Part shown: positions 48,388-56,467 of the stretch, in pieces
Layout of the letters: every line of letters starts with the position of its first letter
Numbering within the stretch: position 1 is the stretch's first letter
Assembly: GCF_014646055.1 (NCBI RefSeq)
Contig: NZ_BMMS01000013.1
Location: 166,088 to 230,087, forward strand
Direction of reading: 5' to 3'
Source: Wenjunlia tyrosinilytica
GTDB lineage: Bacteria > Actinomycetota > Actinomycetes > Streptomycetales > Streptomycetaceae
Length of the DNA stretch: 64,000 nucleotides
The notes under the pieces: model-generated
What the model saw: only the letters and a program-made list of their open reading frames with translations
The model's database searches: none
Told to the model about the DNA's origin: nothing
Position numbers and translations under genes: made by a program

Positions 48388-50312
48388 TCCGATCTCCCCA
48401 GTCCGGCCGTCATGCCCACGCGCTCCGTCCAGGTACCGGCCAGGTAGTGGCGACGGCAGGCGCTGCGGGCGACCTTGCCACTGCTGGTGCGCGGCACCGT
48501 GCCGGGCGGCGCGAGCACGAAGTCGTGCACGGGCGCGCCATGCCCGGCACCCACGGCCTCGCGCACCGCGCGGGCGACGGCGTCGCGCTCGGTGCCGGGG
48601 TCGTTGATGCGGCGGGAGTGCTCGGCGACGATGACGAGGCGCTCCTCGCCGTCGACCGTCAGTGCGAAGGCTGCCACGTGGTCGTACCGGATGAGCGCGT
48701 GCGCCTCCTGGACGGTCGCCTCGATGTCCTGCGGGTAGTGGTTGGTGCCGTCGACGATGATCAGGTCCTTGATCCTGCCGGTGACGTAGAGGCCGCCGTC
48801 GTGCATGACGCCGAGGTCGCCGGTGCGCAGCCACTTCCCCCGCCCCCGGGCGGACGACTGGGCCGACGACTGGGCCTTCGACTGGGCCGACGACTGGACC
48901 TTCGACGGAGCCGCGGACCGCGCCCGCGCCGGATCCCCTGCCGGGCCCTCGGCGACCGATTCCGCGAGCGCTTCGGTAAACGTTTCCGCAGTGCGCTGGG
49001 GACTGCGCCAGTACCCGCGCGCGACATTGGGGCCCCGCACCCAGATCTCCCCCACCGAACCATCGGGAAGCCGCCGGCAGGTCTCGGGGTCGACGACGAC
49101 GACCTCCTGGCCCACGGGCCGCCCGCAGGCCACGAGCCGGGTGAACGTCCCGGTGGCGGCCCCCTCGGTGACGGGACCGGCGACGCCCTGCCCCAGCAGC
49201 TCCCGGTCGAAGGACGTCACGCGAGGCGCCCGACCGGTGGGCGAGGTGGAGACGAAGACGGTGGCCTCGGCCAGACCGTACGAGGGGCGGATCATCTCCT
49301 CGCGCACCCCGCAGGGGCCGAACGCCTCCTGGAAGCGGGAGAGGGTCTCCGGGCGGATCGGCTCGCTGCCGTTGATCATCACGGCCACGTGATGGAGCGC
49401 CAGGTCCGCCCGGTGCTCCTCCCGCACCCGCCGTGCGCAGTAGTCGTAGGCGAAGTTCGGGGCGGCCGTGAAGGCGCCGCGGTAGTCGCTGAGCAGACGC
49501 AGCCAGCGCACCGGCTGCTGGACGAACGCCAGCGGGTCCGTGATGACCGAGTGGATGCCGCCGACGACCGGGATGGCCAGGGCCAGCACCAATCCCATGT
49601 CGTGGAAGAGCGGTAGCCAGGAGACGACATGGTTGCGGTCGCGGTGGATGTCGAACGCCTCGAGAGCCTGGTGGACATTGGCGACGACATTGGCGTGGGT
49701 GATCTCGACGCCCGAGGGCGCCCTCGTCGAGCCGGAGGTGTACTGCAGGTAGGCGCAGTCCTCGGGCCGGGGGCGCACCGAGGCCATGTCGGCCTCCAGG
49801 CCCGCCGCGCTCTCGTCGAGGTCCGGGCTGTCGACGGCGATGGTAAGGGGAACTCCGGGAATGCGCCTGGCGGCGAAGAACTCGGCGAGGGCCTCCCGTT
49901 CACCGCTCGTGGTGAGAAGGCAGACCGGGCGTGCGTCCGCCAGAGCCGAGGCGAGCCTTTCGTCATGGCCGGGAAGGCTCGGCGGAAAGAGCGGAACGGC
50001 GATCGCGCCCGCCCGAAGCGCGGCGAGGAATCCCACCACATATTCCAGTCCCTGGGGCGCCACCACCGCGACCCGCTCACCCGTGGCGCCTTCGCCGACG
50101 AGAATTTCGGCCATCGCCGTTGCCCGCTCGTGGAGTTCGGCCCAGGTGACCGTGTTTCGCCGCCCCGAAGGGTCGGCTGCGTAGTCGACAAAAGTGAAGG
50201 CGGATTCTCCGGGAGTCAACTCGGCGGCCCTGGCCAAATGGTGGACGATGGTGGCACCTTCGGCTGTCGGGCGCAGCTCCCAATCGGGTTCGCCTTCGTG
50301 GCATGCGGACAT
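48384..50312 (-). CDS. Fatty acyl-AMP ligase (FAAL, FadD32-like)
   Basis: 642 aa from the ATG at 50312 (GGAGGG 8 nt upstream; an in-frame ATG at 50336 is possible). Adenylation motifs: YLQYTSGSTRAPSGVEITHA (189-208), SWLPLFHDMGL (231-241), IRPSYGLAEATVFVSTS (341-357), WLRTGDLG (494-501), GRIKDLIIVDGTNHYPQDIE (512-531), catalytic Lys613 in PRTSSGK. The NHYPQDIE and SWLPLFHDMG forms are those of FAALs, which hand acyl-adenylates to a carrier protein rather than CoA. The partner should be ACP1 of the overlapping PKS. Residues 461-490 are a Ser/Gln/Lys-rich repeat insert just before WLRTGD, absent from typical FAALs. Confidence 0.92.
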   Translation of the reverse strand: MSACHEGEPDWELRPTAEGATIVHHLARAAELTPGESAFTFVDYAADPSGRRNTVTWAELHERATAMAEILVGEGATGERVAVVAPQGLEYVVGFLAALRAGAIAVPLFPPSLPGHDERLASALADARPVCLLTTSGEREALAEFFAARRIPGVPLTIAVDSPDLDESAAGLEADMASVRPRPEDCAYLQYTSGSTRAPSGVEITHANVVANVHQALEAFDIHRDRNHVVSWLPLFHDMGLVLALAIPVVGGIHSVITDPLAFVQQPVRWLRLLSDYRGAFTAAPNFAYDYCARRVREEHRADLALHHVAVMINGSEPIRPETLSRFQEAFGPCGVREEMIRPSYGLAEATVFVSTSPTGRAPRVTSFDRELLGQGVAGPVTEGAATGTFTRLVACGRPVGQEVVVVDPETCRRLPDGSVGEIWVRGPNVARGYWRSPQRTAETFTEALAESVAEGPAGDPARARSAAPSKVQSSAQSKAQSSAQSSARGRGKWLRTGDLGVMHDGGLYVTGRIKDLIIVDGTNHYPQDIEATVQEAHALIRYDHVAAFALTVDGEERLVIVAEHSRRINDPGTERDAVARAVREAVGAGHGAPVHDFVLAPPGTVPRTSSGKVARSACRRHYLAGTWTERVGMTAGLGRSE

Positions 50313-50432
50313 CGTGGGCACCCTCCGGTGGCTCATCCGGGATGGCCCCGCCACTCGCGGAAACGCGCGTGGATGGCAGGCCCAGTGGGTCGAGAGCTGT
50401 TGTTTCGGACAGTAAGTTCGCCACTGGAATAT

Positions 50433-50457
50433 GTCAAACAACTATGGTCCGTTTGAC
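50433..50457. promoter_or_regulatory. Palindromic operator between the FAAL-PKS genes and the exporter
   Basis: GTCAAAC-N11-GTTTGAC is a perfect 7-bp inverted repeat in the AT-richer centre of the 226-bp divergent spacer, 121 bp from the FAAL start and 82 bp from the MFS start. Its symmetry and place suggest a TetR/MarR-size dimer controlling both directions. No regulator gene is adjacent, so the binding protein is encoded elsewhere. Confidence 0.55.
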
Positions 50458-50538
50458 TGCCGTATTTGTTTTGTGTGAGCAGTTTGGGCGAACGTGGGTC
50501 GCCCCCCACATGCCGTACAGGAAAGGAAGGCGGTCACC

Positions 50539-52059
50539 ATGAGCCGACCGGGTGACAATGGGCTCTTGGTGGCGCTCGCTTTCGCGGCCTTCATGACGTG
50601 CCTGGACAACACCGTCGTAAATGTGGCGCTGCCGCGTATCCAGCAGGACCTCCGCCTGGACCTGTCCGGACTGGAGTGGGTGGCCGCCGCCTATCCGCTC
50701 ACCTTCGCCGCGCTCCTGCTCACCGGCGGCCGGGCGGCCGATGTGTGGGGGCGCCGGCCGACGCTCCTGACCGGACTGGCGCTGTTCACCGGGGCATCCC
50801 TGCTCTGCGGCCTGGCACGCGGGGGAGCGGTCCTGATCGCCTGGCGCGGGGTCCAGGGGATCGGGGCGGCGCTGGTGATCCCGGCCTCACTCGCCGTACT
50901 GATGCGCGACCTCGGCCCCAGGGCCAGGGCCGCCGGTATCGCCACCTGGATGTCCGCGCTGGCGGCGGCGCTCGCGCTCGGCCCCGTCTTCGGGGGCCTG
51001 ATCAGCCAGCACTGGGGCTGGGGCTGGATCTTCGCGATCAATGTGCCCTTCGGGCTGCTGGCGATGGCGGCGGTGGCCCGGTCGGTACCGGGCGGCAGGG
51101 CTGGCGCCGTCCCAATGGGAGCCGTGCCCTCCGAGGGCGGGGGCGAGGGCGCGGACCGGGACGGGGGCGCGGACCGGGACGGGGGCGCGGGTGGCGGGCA
51201 CCGCTCGGTCAGGAGGTCCGCCCAGCAGTTCGACCCGGCGGGCACGGTCCTGTCGTGCCTGGCCGCCGGGGGCTGCGCGTACGGGCTGATCGAGGGGCCG
51301 CACCACGGCTTCGTCTCACCCGTGACCCTGTGGGCGTTCATCGGCTCCTCCTGCGCCCTGGGGCTGTTCGTGGCCCGTCAGTTCACGGCCTGCACGCCCA
51401 TGGTCGATCTCGGGATCTTCCGCGACCGGGTGTTCAGCGGCGGTGTCGCCGCGCAGGTGCTGTGGGGGCTGGGCGTCAACGGTGTCTTCCTCTTCACCGC
51501 GCTCTTCCTCCAGCGGGGGCTGGGTTTCACCCCCACCAAGGCCGGTCTGGCGTTCACCCCGGTCGCCCTGTGCCTGATCGCCGCGACCCCAGTGGCCTCC
51601 CTGCTGACCCGCAGGTTGGGGGTGCACCGGACCTCGGCGGGAGGCCTGCTGACCGTGGCCGGGGGCCTCCTCCTGCTGGCTCGGGTCGGCGAGGGCGCGA
51701 CCGTCCTGGACCTCCTGCCGGGCCTGGTCGCGATCGGGGCGGGCTCGGCGGTGACCGTGCCGCTGGCCGCCAGCACCCTGGACTCCTCCTCCGACGGGTC
51801 GTCAGGAGTGGTGTCGGGGGTGCTGAGCGCCGCACGGGAGTTCTCCGGTCTGCTGGGGATCGCCCTCGTGGGGGCGGTCGTCGCCCGCCATCAGGGCCAG
51901 GCGGTGCGGCGCGGAGCGGACCCCGGCGCCGCCTTCCTCGAGGGCTACCACGCGGGGCTGGTGCTGGCGGCGGTGCTGGTGGGCGTGGGGGCGCTCGTGG
52001 CCGGTGTGGCGCTGAGGCCCCGAGCGGCGGGCCCCGGTGCGCTGCGGCCCGAGGGGTGA
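50539..52059 (+). CDS. MFS exporter, DHA2 (14-TM, EmrB/QacA-like)
   Basis: 506 aa, ATG at 50539 after GAAAGGAAGG. MFS motif D1 LDNTVVNVALPRIQQDL in TM1, motif A GGRAADVWGRRPTLL in the TM2-3 loop, WRGVQGIGAALVIPASLAVL and the motif C-like ALALGPVFGGLI mark a proton-driven drug or lipid exporter. A Gly/Asp-rich loop (about 195-235) containing the repeated DRDGGA separates TM6 and the central pair. Divergent from and sharing an operator region with the FAAL-PKS operon, so it most likely exports that product. Confidence 0.92.
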   Translation: MSRPGDNGLLVALAFAAFMTCLDNTVVNVALPRIQQDLRLDLSGLEWVAAAYPLTFAALLLTGGRAADVWGRRPTLLTGLALFTGASLLCGLARGGAVLIAWRGVQGIGAALVIPASLAVLMRDLGPRARAAGIATWMSALAAALALGPVFGGLISQHWGWGWIFAINVPFGLLAMAAVARSVPGGRAGAVPMGAVPSEGGGEGADRDGGADRDGGAGGGHRSVRRSAQQFDPAGTVLSCLAAGGCAYGLIEGPHHGFVSPVTLWAFIGSSCALGLFVARQFTACTPMVDLGIFRDRVFSGGVAAQVLWGLGVNGVFLFTALFLQRGLGFTPTKAGLAFTPVALCLIAATPVASLLTRRLGVHRTSAGGLLTVAGGLLLLARVGEGATVLDLLPGLVAIGAGSAVTVPLAASTLDSSSDGSSGVVSGVLSAAREFSGLLGIALVGAVVARHQGQAVRRGADPGAAFLEGYHAGLVLAAVLVGVGALVAGVALRPRAAGPGALRPEG

Positions 52060-52130
52060 GGCGAGCGTGGCCCGAGGGGTGAGGCGGGCGTGGCCCGAGG
52101 GATGGGACGACCGCGTCCCGAGGCGTGAGG
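52041..52130. repeat. About 20-bp tandem repeat at the exporter stop codon
   Basis: GTGGCCCGAGGGGTGAGGCG-type units occur about four times, starting inside the last codons of the MFS gene (CGGCCCGAGGGGTGA) and decaying after 52100 (CGTCCCGAGGCGTGAGGCG). Confidence 0.85.
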
Positions 52131-52614
52131 CGACGTCGTACGGCCGTTTGCCGCAACGTTCCCGAATTCGCAACTCAATGCGAACTCGGCCGCGGGGAGA
52201 TGACCGCCCCAGGGCTGACACTTGGAGTCGGCAGCAGAATTCCGCTGCCGGTGGAAATGCGGGCGCTCGCCAATTCCCCGCATACCGATCCGGGGTTCCT
52301 ACATCCGAGCCCAGGGCGGGGCAGGCCCGGATGCCCCGCTCCCTATGGCCCGATTAGTAAGACTTATCGGCGGCTCCTTGATTAAATTTGACCAAGCCGC
52401 TTTGCTGTGTATGCACACCGGCGGGCCGCCCAACCCTCCCGGAGGAGTTGTGGCAAGGCGGTCCGCAGTTGACCCATTCCGGTCGGCGAAGGCAGTGCTC
52501 TCGGCGCGGTCCCGCTGGACGCGCTCCTCCATAGGAGAGAAAAGGATCCACCAGTCGTGCCGCTCCCTGGGCCGACTGGTGCGGCTCTCGATCCACACAG
52601 AAGGAGCACACTCC
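52060..52614. other. Long intergenic region upstream of the beta-helix protein
   Basis: 555 bp. The left end carries the 20-bp repeat; at 52167-52184 lies the inverted repeat TTCGCA-ACTCAA-TGCGAA. The 52345-52410 part is AT-rich (AGTAAGACTTATCGG, TTGATTAAATTTGACC), unlike the rest of the window, and should hold the promoter. A long leader of about 190 nt would follow. No gene seen. Confidence 0.5.
52388..52415 (+). promoter_or_regulatory. Candidate promoter of the beta-helix protein gene
   Basis: TTGACC (52388-52393) and TATGCA (52410-52415), 16 bp apart, in the most AT-rich patch upstream of the gene. Hexamer match only. Confidence 0.35.
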
Positions 52615-53295
52615 ATGCGAGCCACTCGCAAGCTCTCGGCTTTCCTCGGGGCCACCACCCTGGCAGCAGGATTGGCCCTCATCCCGACGAACGCGAACGC
52701 CGCCCGCGTCGTGCCGTGCAACGAGGCCGCACTGGTGGCGGCCATCACCACGGCCAACTCCAACGGCGGAGGCAGCCTGCAGTTGGCCCCGCTCTGCACG
52801 TACACGCTCACCGCGCCCCACGCGGTGTCCGGCAATGGACCGTCCGGCCTGCCGGTGATCACCACCCCGATCTCGCTGAACGGGTTCGGCACCGACATCG
52901 CCCGCGCCCCCGGCGCCCCCGACTTCCGGATCGTGGAGGTCGACGCCCTCACCCCCGGGAACGCCGGTTCGCTCAATCTGACCGCGCTCACCCTCCGCGG
53001 CGGCAAGGCCGAGCCCGGTGCGGTGGGCGGCGGCATCGCCAACTTCGGTGGCACCGTGAGGCTCAACTCCAGCACCCTGCGCAACAACGAGGCCACCGCG
53101 GGCGGCGGCCTCTACAACGACATCGGCACCTCATCGCTCGTCGGCAGCTTCGTGGTCGGCAACGTGGCCACCTCCTCCCTGGGCGGCGGCATCTACGAGA
53201 ACTCCGGCGCAGTGACCCTCACCAGCACGTTCGTCGGCAACAACACGCCGAACAACTGCGCTCCCCCCGGCAGCGTTCCCAACTGCACCAACTGA
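52615..53295 (+). CDS. Secreted parallel beta-helix protein
   Basis: 226 aa, ATG at 52615 with AAGGAG upstream. Signal peptide ends near residue 30 (LALIPTNANA). PMP-like repeats (GGGIANFGGTVRLNSSTLRN, GGGLYNDIGT, GGGIYENSGAVTLTSTFVGN) predict a right-handed beta-helix, with a small Cys pair at the end (NCAPPGSVPNC) that may clamp the last turn. No catalytic residues were recognised. Extracellular; adhesin-, carbohydrate- or structural roles are all possible. Confidence 0.78.
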   Translation: MRATRKLSAFLGATTLAAGLALIPTNANAARVVPCNEAALVAAITTANSNGGGSLQLAPLCTYTLTAPHAVSGNGPSGLPVITTPISLNGFGTDIARAPGAPDFRIVEVDALTPGNAGSLNLTALTLRGGKAEPGAVGGGIANFGGTVRLNSSTLRNNEATAGGGLYNDIGTSSLVGSFVVGNVATSSLGGGIYENSGAVTLTSTFVGNNTPNNCAPPGSVPNCTN

Positions 53296-53369
53296 CCGCG
53301 GCCGACCGCGGCCGACCGCGGCTGAAGGCGGCTGACTGCGGCTGTCCGCGGATGGACCGCGGCTGACCG
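53294..53369. repeat. 10-bp tandem repeat (GACCGCGGCY)n at the beta-helix stop codon
   Basis: Seven copies of TGACCGCGGC/CGACCGCGGC beginning at the stop codon, progressively diverged (TGAAGGCGGC, TGACTGCGGC, TGTCCGCGGA). Confidence 0.9.
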
Positions 53370-53474
53370 TGCGTGCGGGCCCCGGCCGGCCGATTCCCAG
53401 AGCCGGAACCGGGGCCCGCCCCACCGGAACCCGCTACGAGTGTCAATGTCAGTGGCCGCTGCGACACTCGCGCC

Positions 53475-54020
53475 ATGACCGACATCCCAGCGGAGAACTA
53501 CTCCCCGCGGTGGGCCGCGGACACCCGACCCGAGCTGCCTCTCGTGGGGGACGAGCGGGAGATCCTGACCGCCTACCTCGAATGGCACCGCCAGACGTTC
53601 GAGCTCAAGTGCGCCGGTCTCCCGGCGGACAGGCTCTCCGAGAAGGCCGCCCCTCCGTCCGGACTGAGCCTGCACGGACTCGTCCGCCATCTCGCCGGGG
53701 TGGAGCGGTGGTGGTTCCGTGTGCAGTTCGCCGGTGAGGACGTCCCGCTCCTGTACTACTCCGACGACGACCCCGACCAGGACTTCGAAAGCCTCGACGG
53801 CGACCTCGCGGAGGCCTTCGCCGTGTGGCGGGCGCAGTGCGAGCGTTCCCGCGAGATCGTCGCCCACGCCTCCTCGCTCGACGAGACCGGCATCGCCAAG
53901 TCGAGCGGGAACCCCGTCTCCCTGCGCCGGATCCTCGTTCACATGCTCGCCGAGTACGCCCGGCACAACGGTCACGCCGACCTGCTCCGTGAGCGGATCG
54001 ACGGCGCCGCGGGGATGTAG
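53475..54020 (+). CDS. DinB-superfamily protein (DUF664)
   Basis: 181 aa four-helix-bundle protein. The metal-binding His pattern is visible: SLHGLVRHLAGVERWWFR near residue 65 and RRILVHMLAEYARHNGHAD near 155. Such proteins often act as mycothiol- or bacillithiol-dependent transferases in thiol detoxification; the actual partner is unknown. Confidence 0.85.
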   Translation: MTDIPAENYSPRWAADTRPELPLVGDEREILTAYLEWHRQTFELKCAGLPADRLSEKAAPPSGLSLHGLVRHLAGVERWWFRVQFAGEDVPLLYYSDDDPDQDFESLDGDLAEAFAVWRAQCERSREIVAHASSLDETGIAKSSGNPVSLRRILVHMLAEYARHNGHADLLRERIDGAAGM

Positions 54021-54148
54021 CCGATCCCCTCGCGACACGGCGGGAATCCCTGCTGGGACACCCGCCGCCGGGTGGGCCTCGCGGGCGGGCGGCGGCGCTG
54101 GCGTACGCTGGTCGGGCCAGTGATCGACCACCCCGGAAGGACGCCCAG

Positions 54149-55360
54149 GTGACAGCGCAGTTGCCCCAGACACGCTCCGACCTGCAGTCCGTTCTCGACC
54201 GGGCCGCCGAGGGCGGTCGCATCACCGCGCAGGAGGCGCTCGACCTCTACCGGTCGGCCCCGCTCCACGCGCTCGGGGCCGCCGCCGACAAGGTGCGCCG
54301 CCGCCGCTACGCCGGTACCGAGCACATCGCGACGTACATCATCGAGCGGAACATCAACTACACCAACGTATGCCTCACGGCGTGCAAGTTCTGCGCCTTC
54401 TACGCGCCGCCCAAGAGTGACAAGGGCTGGTCCCGCGGCCTCGACGACATCCTGCGCCGCTGCGCCGAGACGGTCGAACTCGGCGGCACCCAGATCATGT
54501 TCCAGGGCGGCCACCACCCGGACTACGGCGTGGAGTACTACGAGGAGCACTTCTCGGCGATCAAGAAGGCGTTCCCGCAGCTGGTCATCCACTCCCTCGG
54601 CGCCTCCGAGGTCGAGCACATGGCCCGCATCTCCGGGGTCGGCGCCGAGGAGGCGATCCGCCGTATCCACGCCGCCGGGCTCGACTCGTTCGCCGGCGCC
54701 GGCGCCGAACTCCTGCCGGAGCGGCCGCGCAAGGCGATCGCCCCGCTGAAGGAGAGCGGCGAGCGCTGGCTGGAGATCATGGAGATCGCCCACAACCTGG
54801 GCGTGGAGTCCACCTCCACGATGCTGATGGGCACCGGCGAGACCAACGCCGAGCGGATCGAGCACCTGCGCATGATCCGTGACGTGCAGGACCGCACGGG
54901 CGGCTTCCGCGCGTTCATCCCGTACACCTACCAGCCCGAGAACAACCACTTGAAGGGCCAGACGCAGGCCACCGTCTTCGAGTACCTGCGGCTGATCGCG
55001 GTGGCCAGGCTCTTCCTGGACAACGTGGCCCACATCCAGGGCTCGTGGCTCACTGTCGGCAAGGAGGCCGGGCAGCTCTCCCTGCACTACGGGGCCGATG
55101 ACCTCGGCTCGGTGATGCTGGAGGAGAACGTGGTGTCCTCCGCCGGCGCCAAGCACCGCTCCAACCGCATGGAGTTGCTGCAGCTCATCCGGGCGGCGGG
55201 CAGGGTGCCCGCGCAGCGCGCGACGACGTACGAGCACCTCGTGGTGCACGACGACCCGGCCAACGACCCGGTGGACGACCACGTCGTCTCCCATCTGTCG
55301 TCCACGGCCATCGAGGGCGGCACCGCGCACCCCGAGCTCAAGCTCATCGACGCTTCCTGA
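54149..55360 (+). CDS. mqnC: Cyclic dehypoxanthinyl futalosine synthase MqnC
   Basis: 403 aa, GTG start. Radical-SAM enzyme with the cluster motif NVCLTACKFCAFYAPPKSDK. It cyclises dehypoxanthine futalosine. MFQGGHHPDYGVEYYEEHF, GLDSFAGAGAELLPERPRKA and ENNHLKGQTQATVFEYLR are MqnC-specific and separate it from MqnE. Preceded by GGAAGGACG. With mqnA, mqnE, mqnP, menG and the UbiD/UbiX pair it forms most of the futalosine pathway; mqnB and mqnD are not in the window. Confidence 0.95.
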   Translation: MTAQLPQTRSDLQSVLDRAAEGGRITAQEALDLYRSAPLHALGAAADKVRRRRYAGTEHIATYIIERNINYTNVCLTACKFCAFYAPPKSDKGWSRGLDDILRRCAETVELGGTQIMFQGGHHPDYGVEYYEEHFSAIKKAFPQLVIHSLGASEVEHMARISGVGAEEAIRRIHAAGLDSFAGAGAELLPERPRKAIAPLKESGERWLEIMEIAHNLGVESTSTMLMGTGETNAERIEHLRMIRDVQDRTGGFRAFIPYTYQPENNHLKGQTQATVFEYLRLIAVARLFLDNVAHIQGSWLTVGKEAGQLSLHYGADDLGSVMLEENVVSSAGAKHRSNRMELLQLIRAAGRVPAQRATTYEHLVVHDDPANDPVDDHVVSHLSSTAIEGGTAHPELKLIDAS

Positions 55361-55403
55361 GTCCCGACTCCGACAGCCCCGAATCCGACGAATCCCGGTC
55401 CCC

Positions 55404-55838
55404 GTGCTCACCCTCCACACCGCCCCCGTCGTCCGCCCGACCGGCGACGGGGAGCCCGTGCGCGACGGCGCCGTGCTCGTGGACGGCGAGCTGATCGCGG
55501 CCGTGGGCGCGTTGGACGAACTGGAGGAGGCGTATCCGCGGGCGCGGGTGCGCCGGTGGCCCGGCGTGCTCGTTCCGGGCCTCGTCCACGCCGGACCCCT
55601 GGCCGGGGACGATCCCCGGGGCAGCGTGCACCAGTTGCTGAAGGCCGGGGTGACGGCGGTGGCGGAACCCGGCGGCGACCCGGCCGTCCTCGAAGCGCTC
55701 TCGCGCAGCGGGCTGGCGCGCGGCGGCGGCCCGAGGGCACTGGTGCCGGGAGCGCGGGCGGACCTCGCCGTCTTCGACGGCCAGGGCACCTGCGTGGCAA
55801 CGGTCCTGGCGGGCCGTCTGGTCCACCGCCGGGCCTAG
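55404..55838 (+). CDS. Imidazolonepropionase-like domain protein (truncated amidohydrolase)
   Basis: 144 aa, GTG start. It has the beginning (VVRPTGDGEPVRDGAVLVDG, GVLVPGLVHAGPLAGDDP) and end (PGARADLAVFDGQGTCVATV) of an amidohydrolase beta-sandwich. The (beta/alpha)8 barrel is almost all missing, and the metal-binding HxH at PGLVHAGP has only one His. Similar short proteins follow mqnC in other streptomycetes, so it is probably a conserved remnant-derived protein rather than a fresh pseudogene. No enzymatic function can be assigned. Confidence 0.65.
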   Translation: MLTLHTAPVVRPTGDGEPVRDGAVLVDGELIAAVGALDELEEAYPRARVRRWPGVLVPGLVHAGPLAGDDPRGSVHQLLKAGVTAVAEPGGDPAVLEALSRSGLARGGGPRALVPGARADLAVFDGQGTCVATVLAGRLVHRRA

Positions 55839-55919
55839 AACCTGTCGCAGCCGGGGCCTTCGGGTCCTGAGAGCGCGCGCCAGGAGCCGGTCGCACCTGA
55901 CGGCTCGCCGCCCGCGGCT

Positions 55920-56408
55920 TCACTGGCCGCCGAACCATCCCGGCACATCCAGCCGGAACACCTCCCGCGGTGTCACCTTCCGCAAATCCTCCTCCATGGC
56001 GTCCAGCCGCTCCTCGCCCAGCGTCCGCGCCCACCGCTCCCGCAACTCGTCGAAGATGCGCGCCGAGCGGACCAGGCAGTCGACGCCGCGCTCGGTGAGC
56101 TGGACGGTCTTCCGGCGGGCGTCGGACGGGTCGGCGGCGCGGCGCACATAGCCGAGGCGCTCCAGCCCGTCGACGGTCTTGGCCGCCGCCTGCTTGGAGA
56201 CTCCCAGCGTCCTGCCGAGCTCGGCCGCCGTGGTGCCGGTCGGGCCGATGGCCTGGAAGACGAATCCGTGCATCGGCCGCACGTCCGGATGCCCCTGCCG
56301 GGCCAGCTCGGCGTGCAGGTCGTCGATGAGGACACGGAAGCCGAGGAAGAGCCGCAGCGGCAGCTCGAAGCCGGGGGTACCGCCGACGTCACTTGACACG
56401 ATCGACAA
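55920..56408 (-). CDS. MarR-family transcriptional regulator
   Basis: About 160 aa. The start is uncertain: TTG at 56408 or GTG at 56399. Winged-HTH core: AELGRTLGVSKQAAAKTVDG recognition region and the wing YVRRAADPSDARRKTVQLTE. Divergent from a cupin gene with inverted repeats in the 60-bp spacer, the usual layout of a MarR repressor controlling itself and its neighbour. Ligand unknown. Confidence 0.87.
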   Translation of the reverse strand: MSIVSSDVGGTPGFELPLRLFLGFRVLIDDLHAELARQGHPDVRPMHGFVFQAIGPTGTTAAELGRTLGVSKQAAAKTVDGLERLGYVRRAADPSDARRKTVQLTERGVDCLVRSARIFDELRERWARTLGEERLDAMEEDLRKVTPREVFRLDVPGWFGGQ

Positions 56409-56433
56409 CCAGGTTCACCATTTTCCTTGAGTA

Positions 56434-56448
56434 GACAACCGCATTGTC
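56434..56448. promoter_or_regulatory. Putative MarR operator
   Basis: GACAACCGCATTGTC (inverted GACAA/TTGTC) lies in the spacer between the MarR and cupin genes. Outer copies ATCGACAA (56401-56408) and TTGTCGAT (56444-56451) extend the symmetry, so two overlapping sites are possible. Confidence 0.55.
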
Positions 56449-56467
56449 GATTGTAGGAGATGCCCCG

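Noticed and set aside
48388..48834. N-terminal extension of the PKS by 149 residues
   Set aside because: The extra part lies inside the FAAL gene in another frame and is Arg/Pro/His-rich; the ATG at 48387 overlapping the FAAL stop gives a normal ACP start.
52222..52614. 131-residue extension of the beta-helix protein
   Set aside because: The signal peptide begins at the ATG at 52615 with AAGGAG upstream; the extension is of non-coding composition and crosses the AT-rich promoter region.
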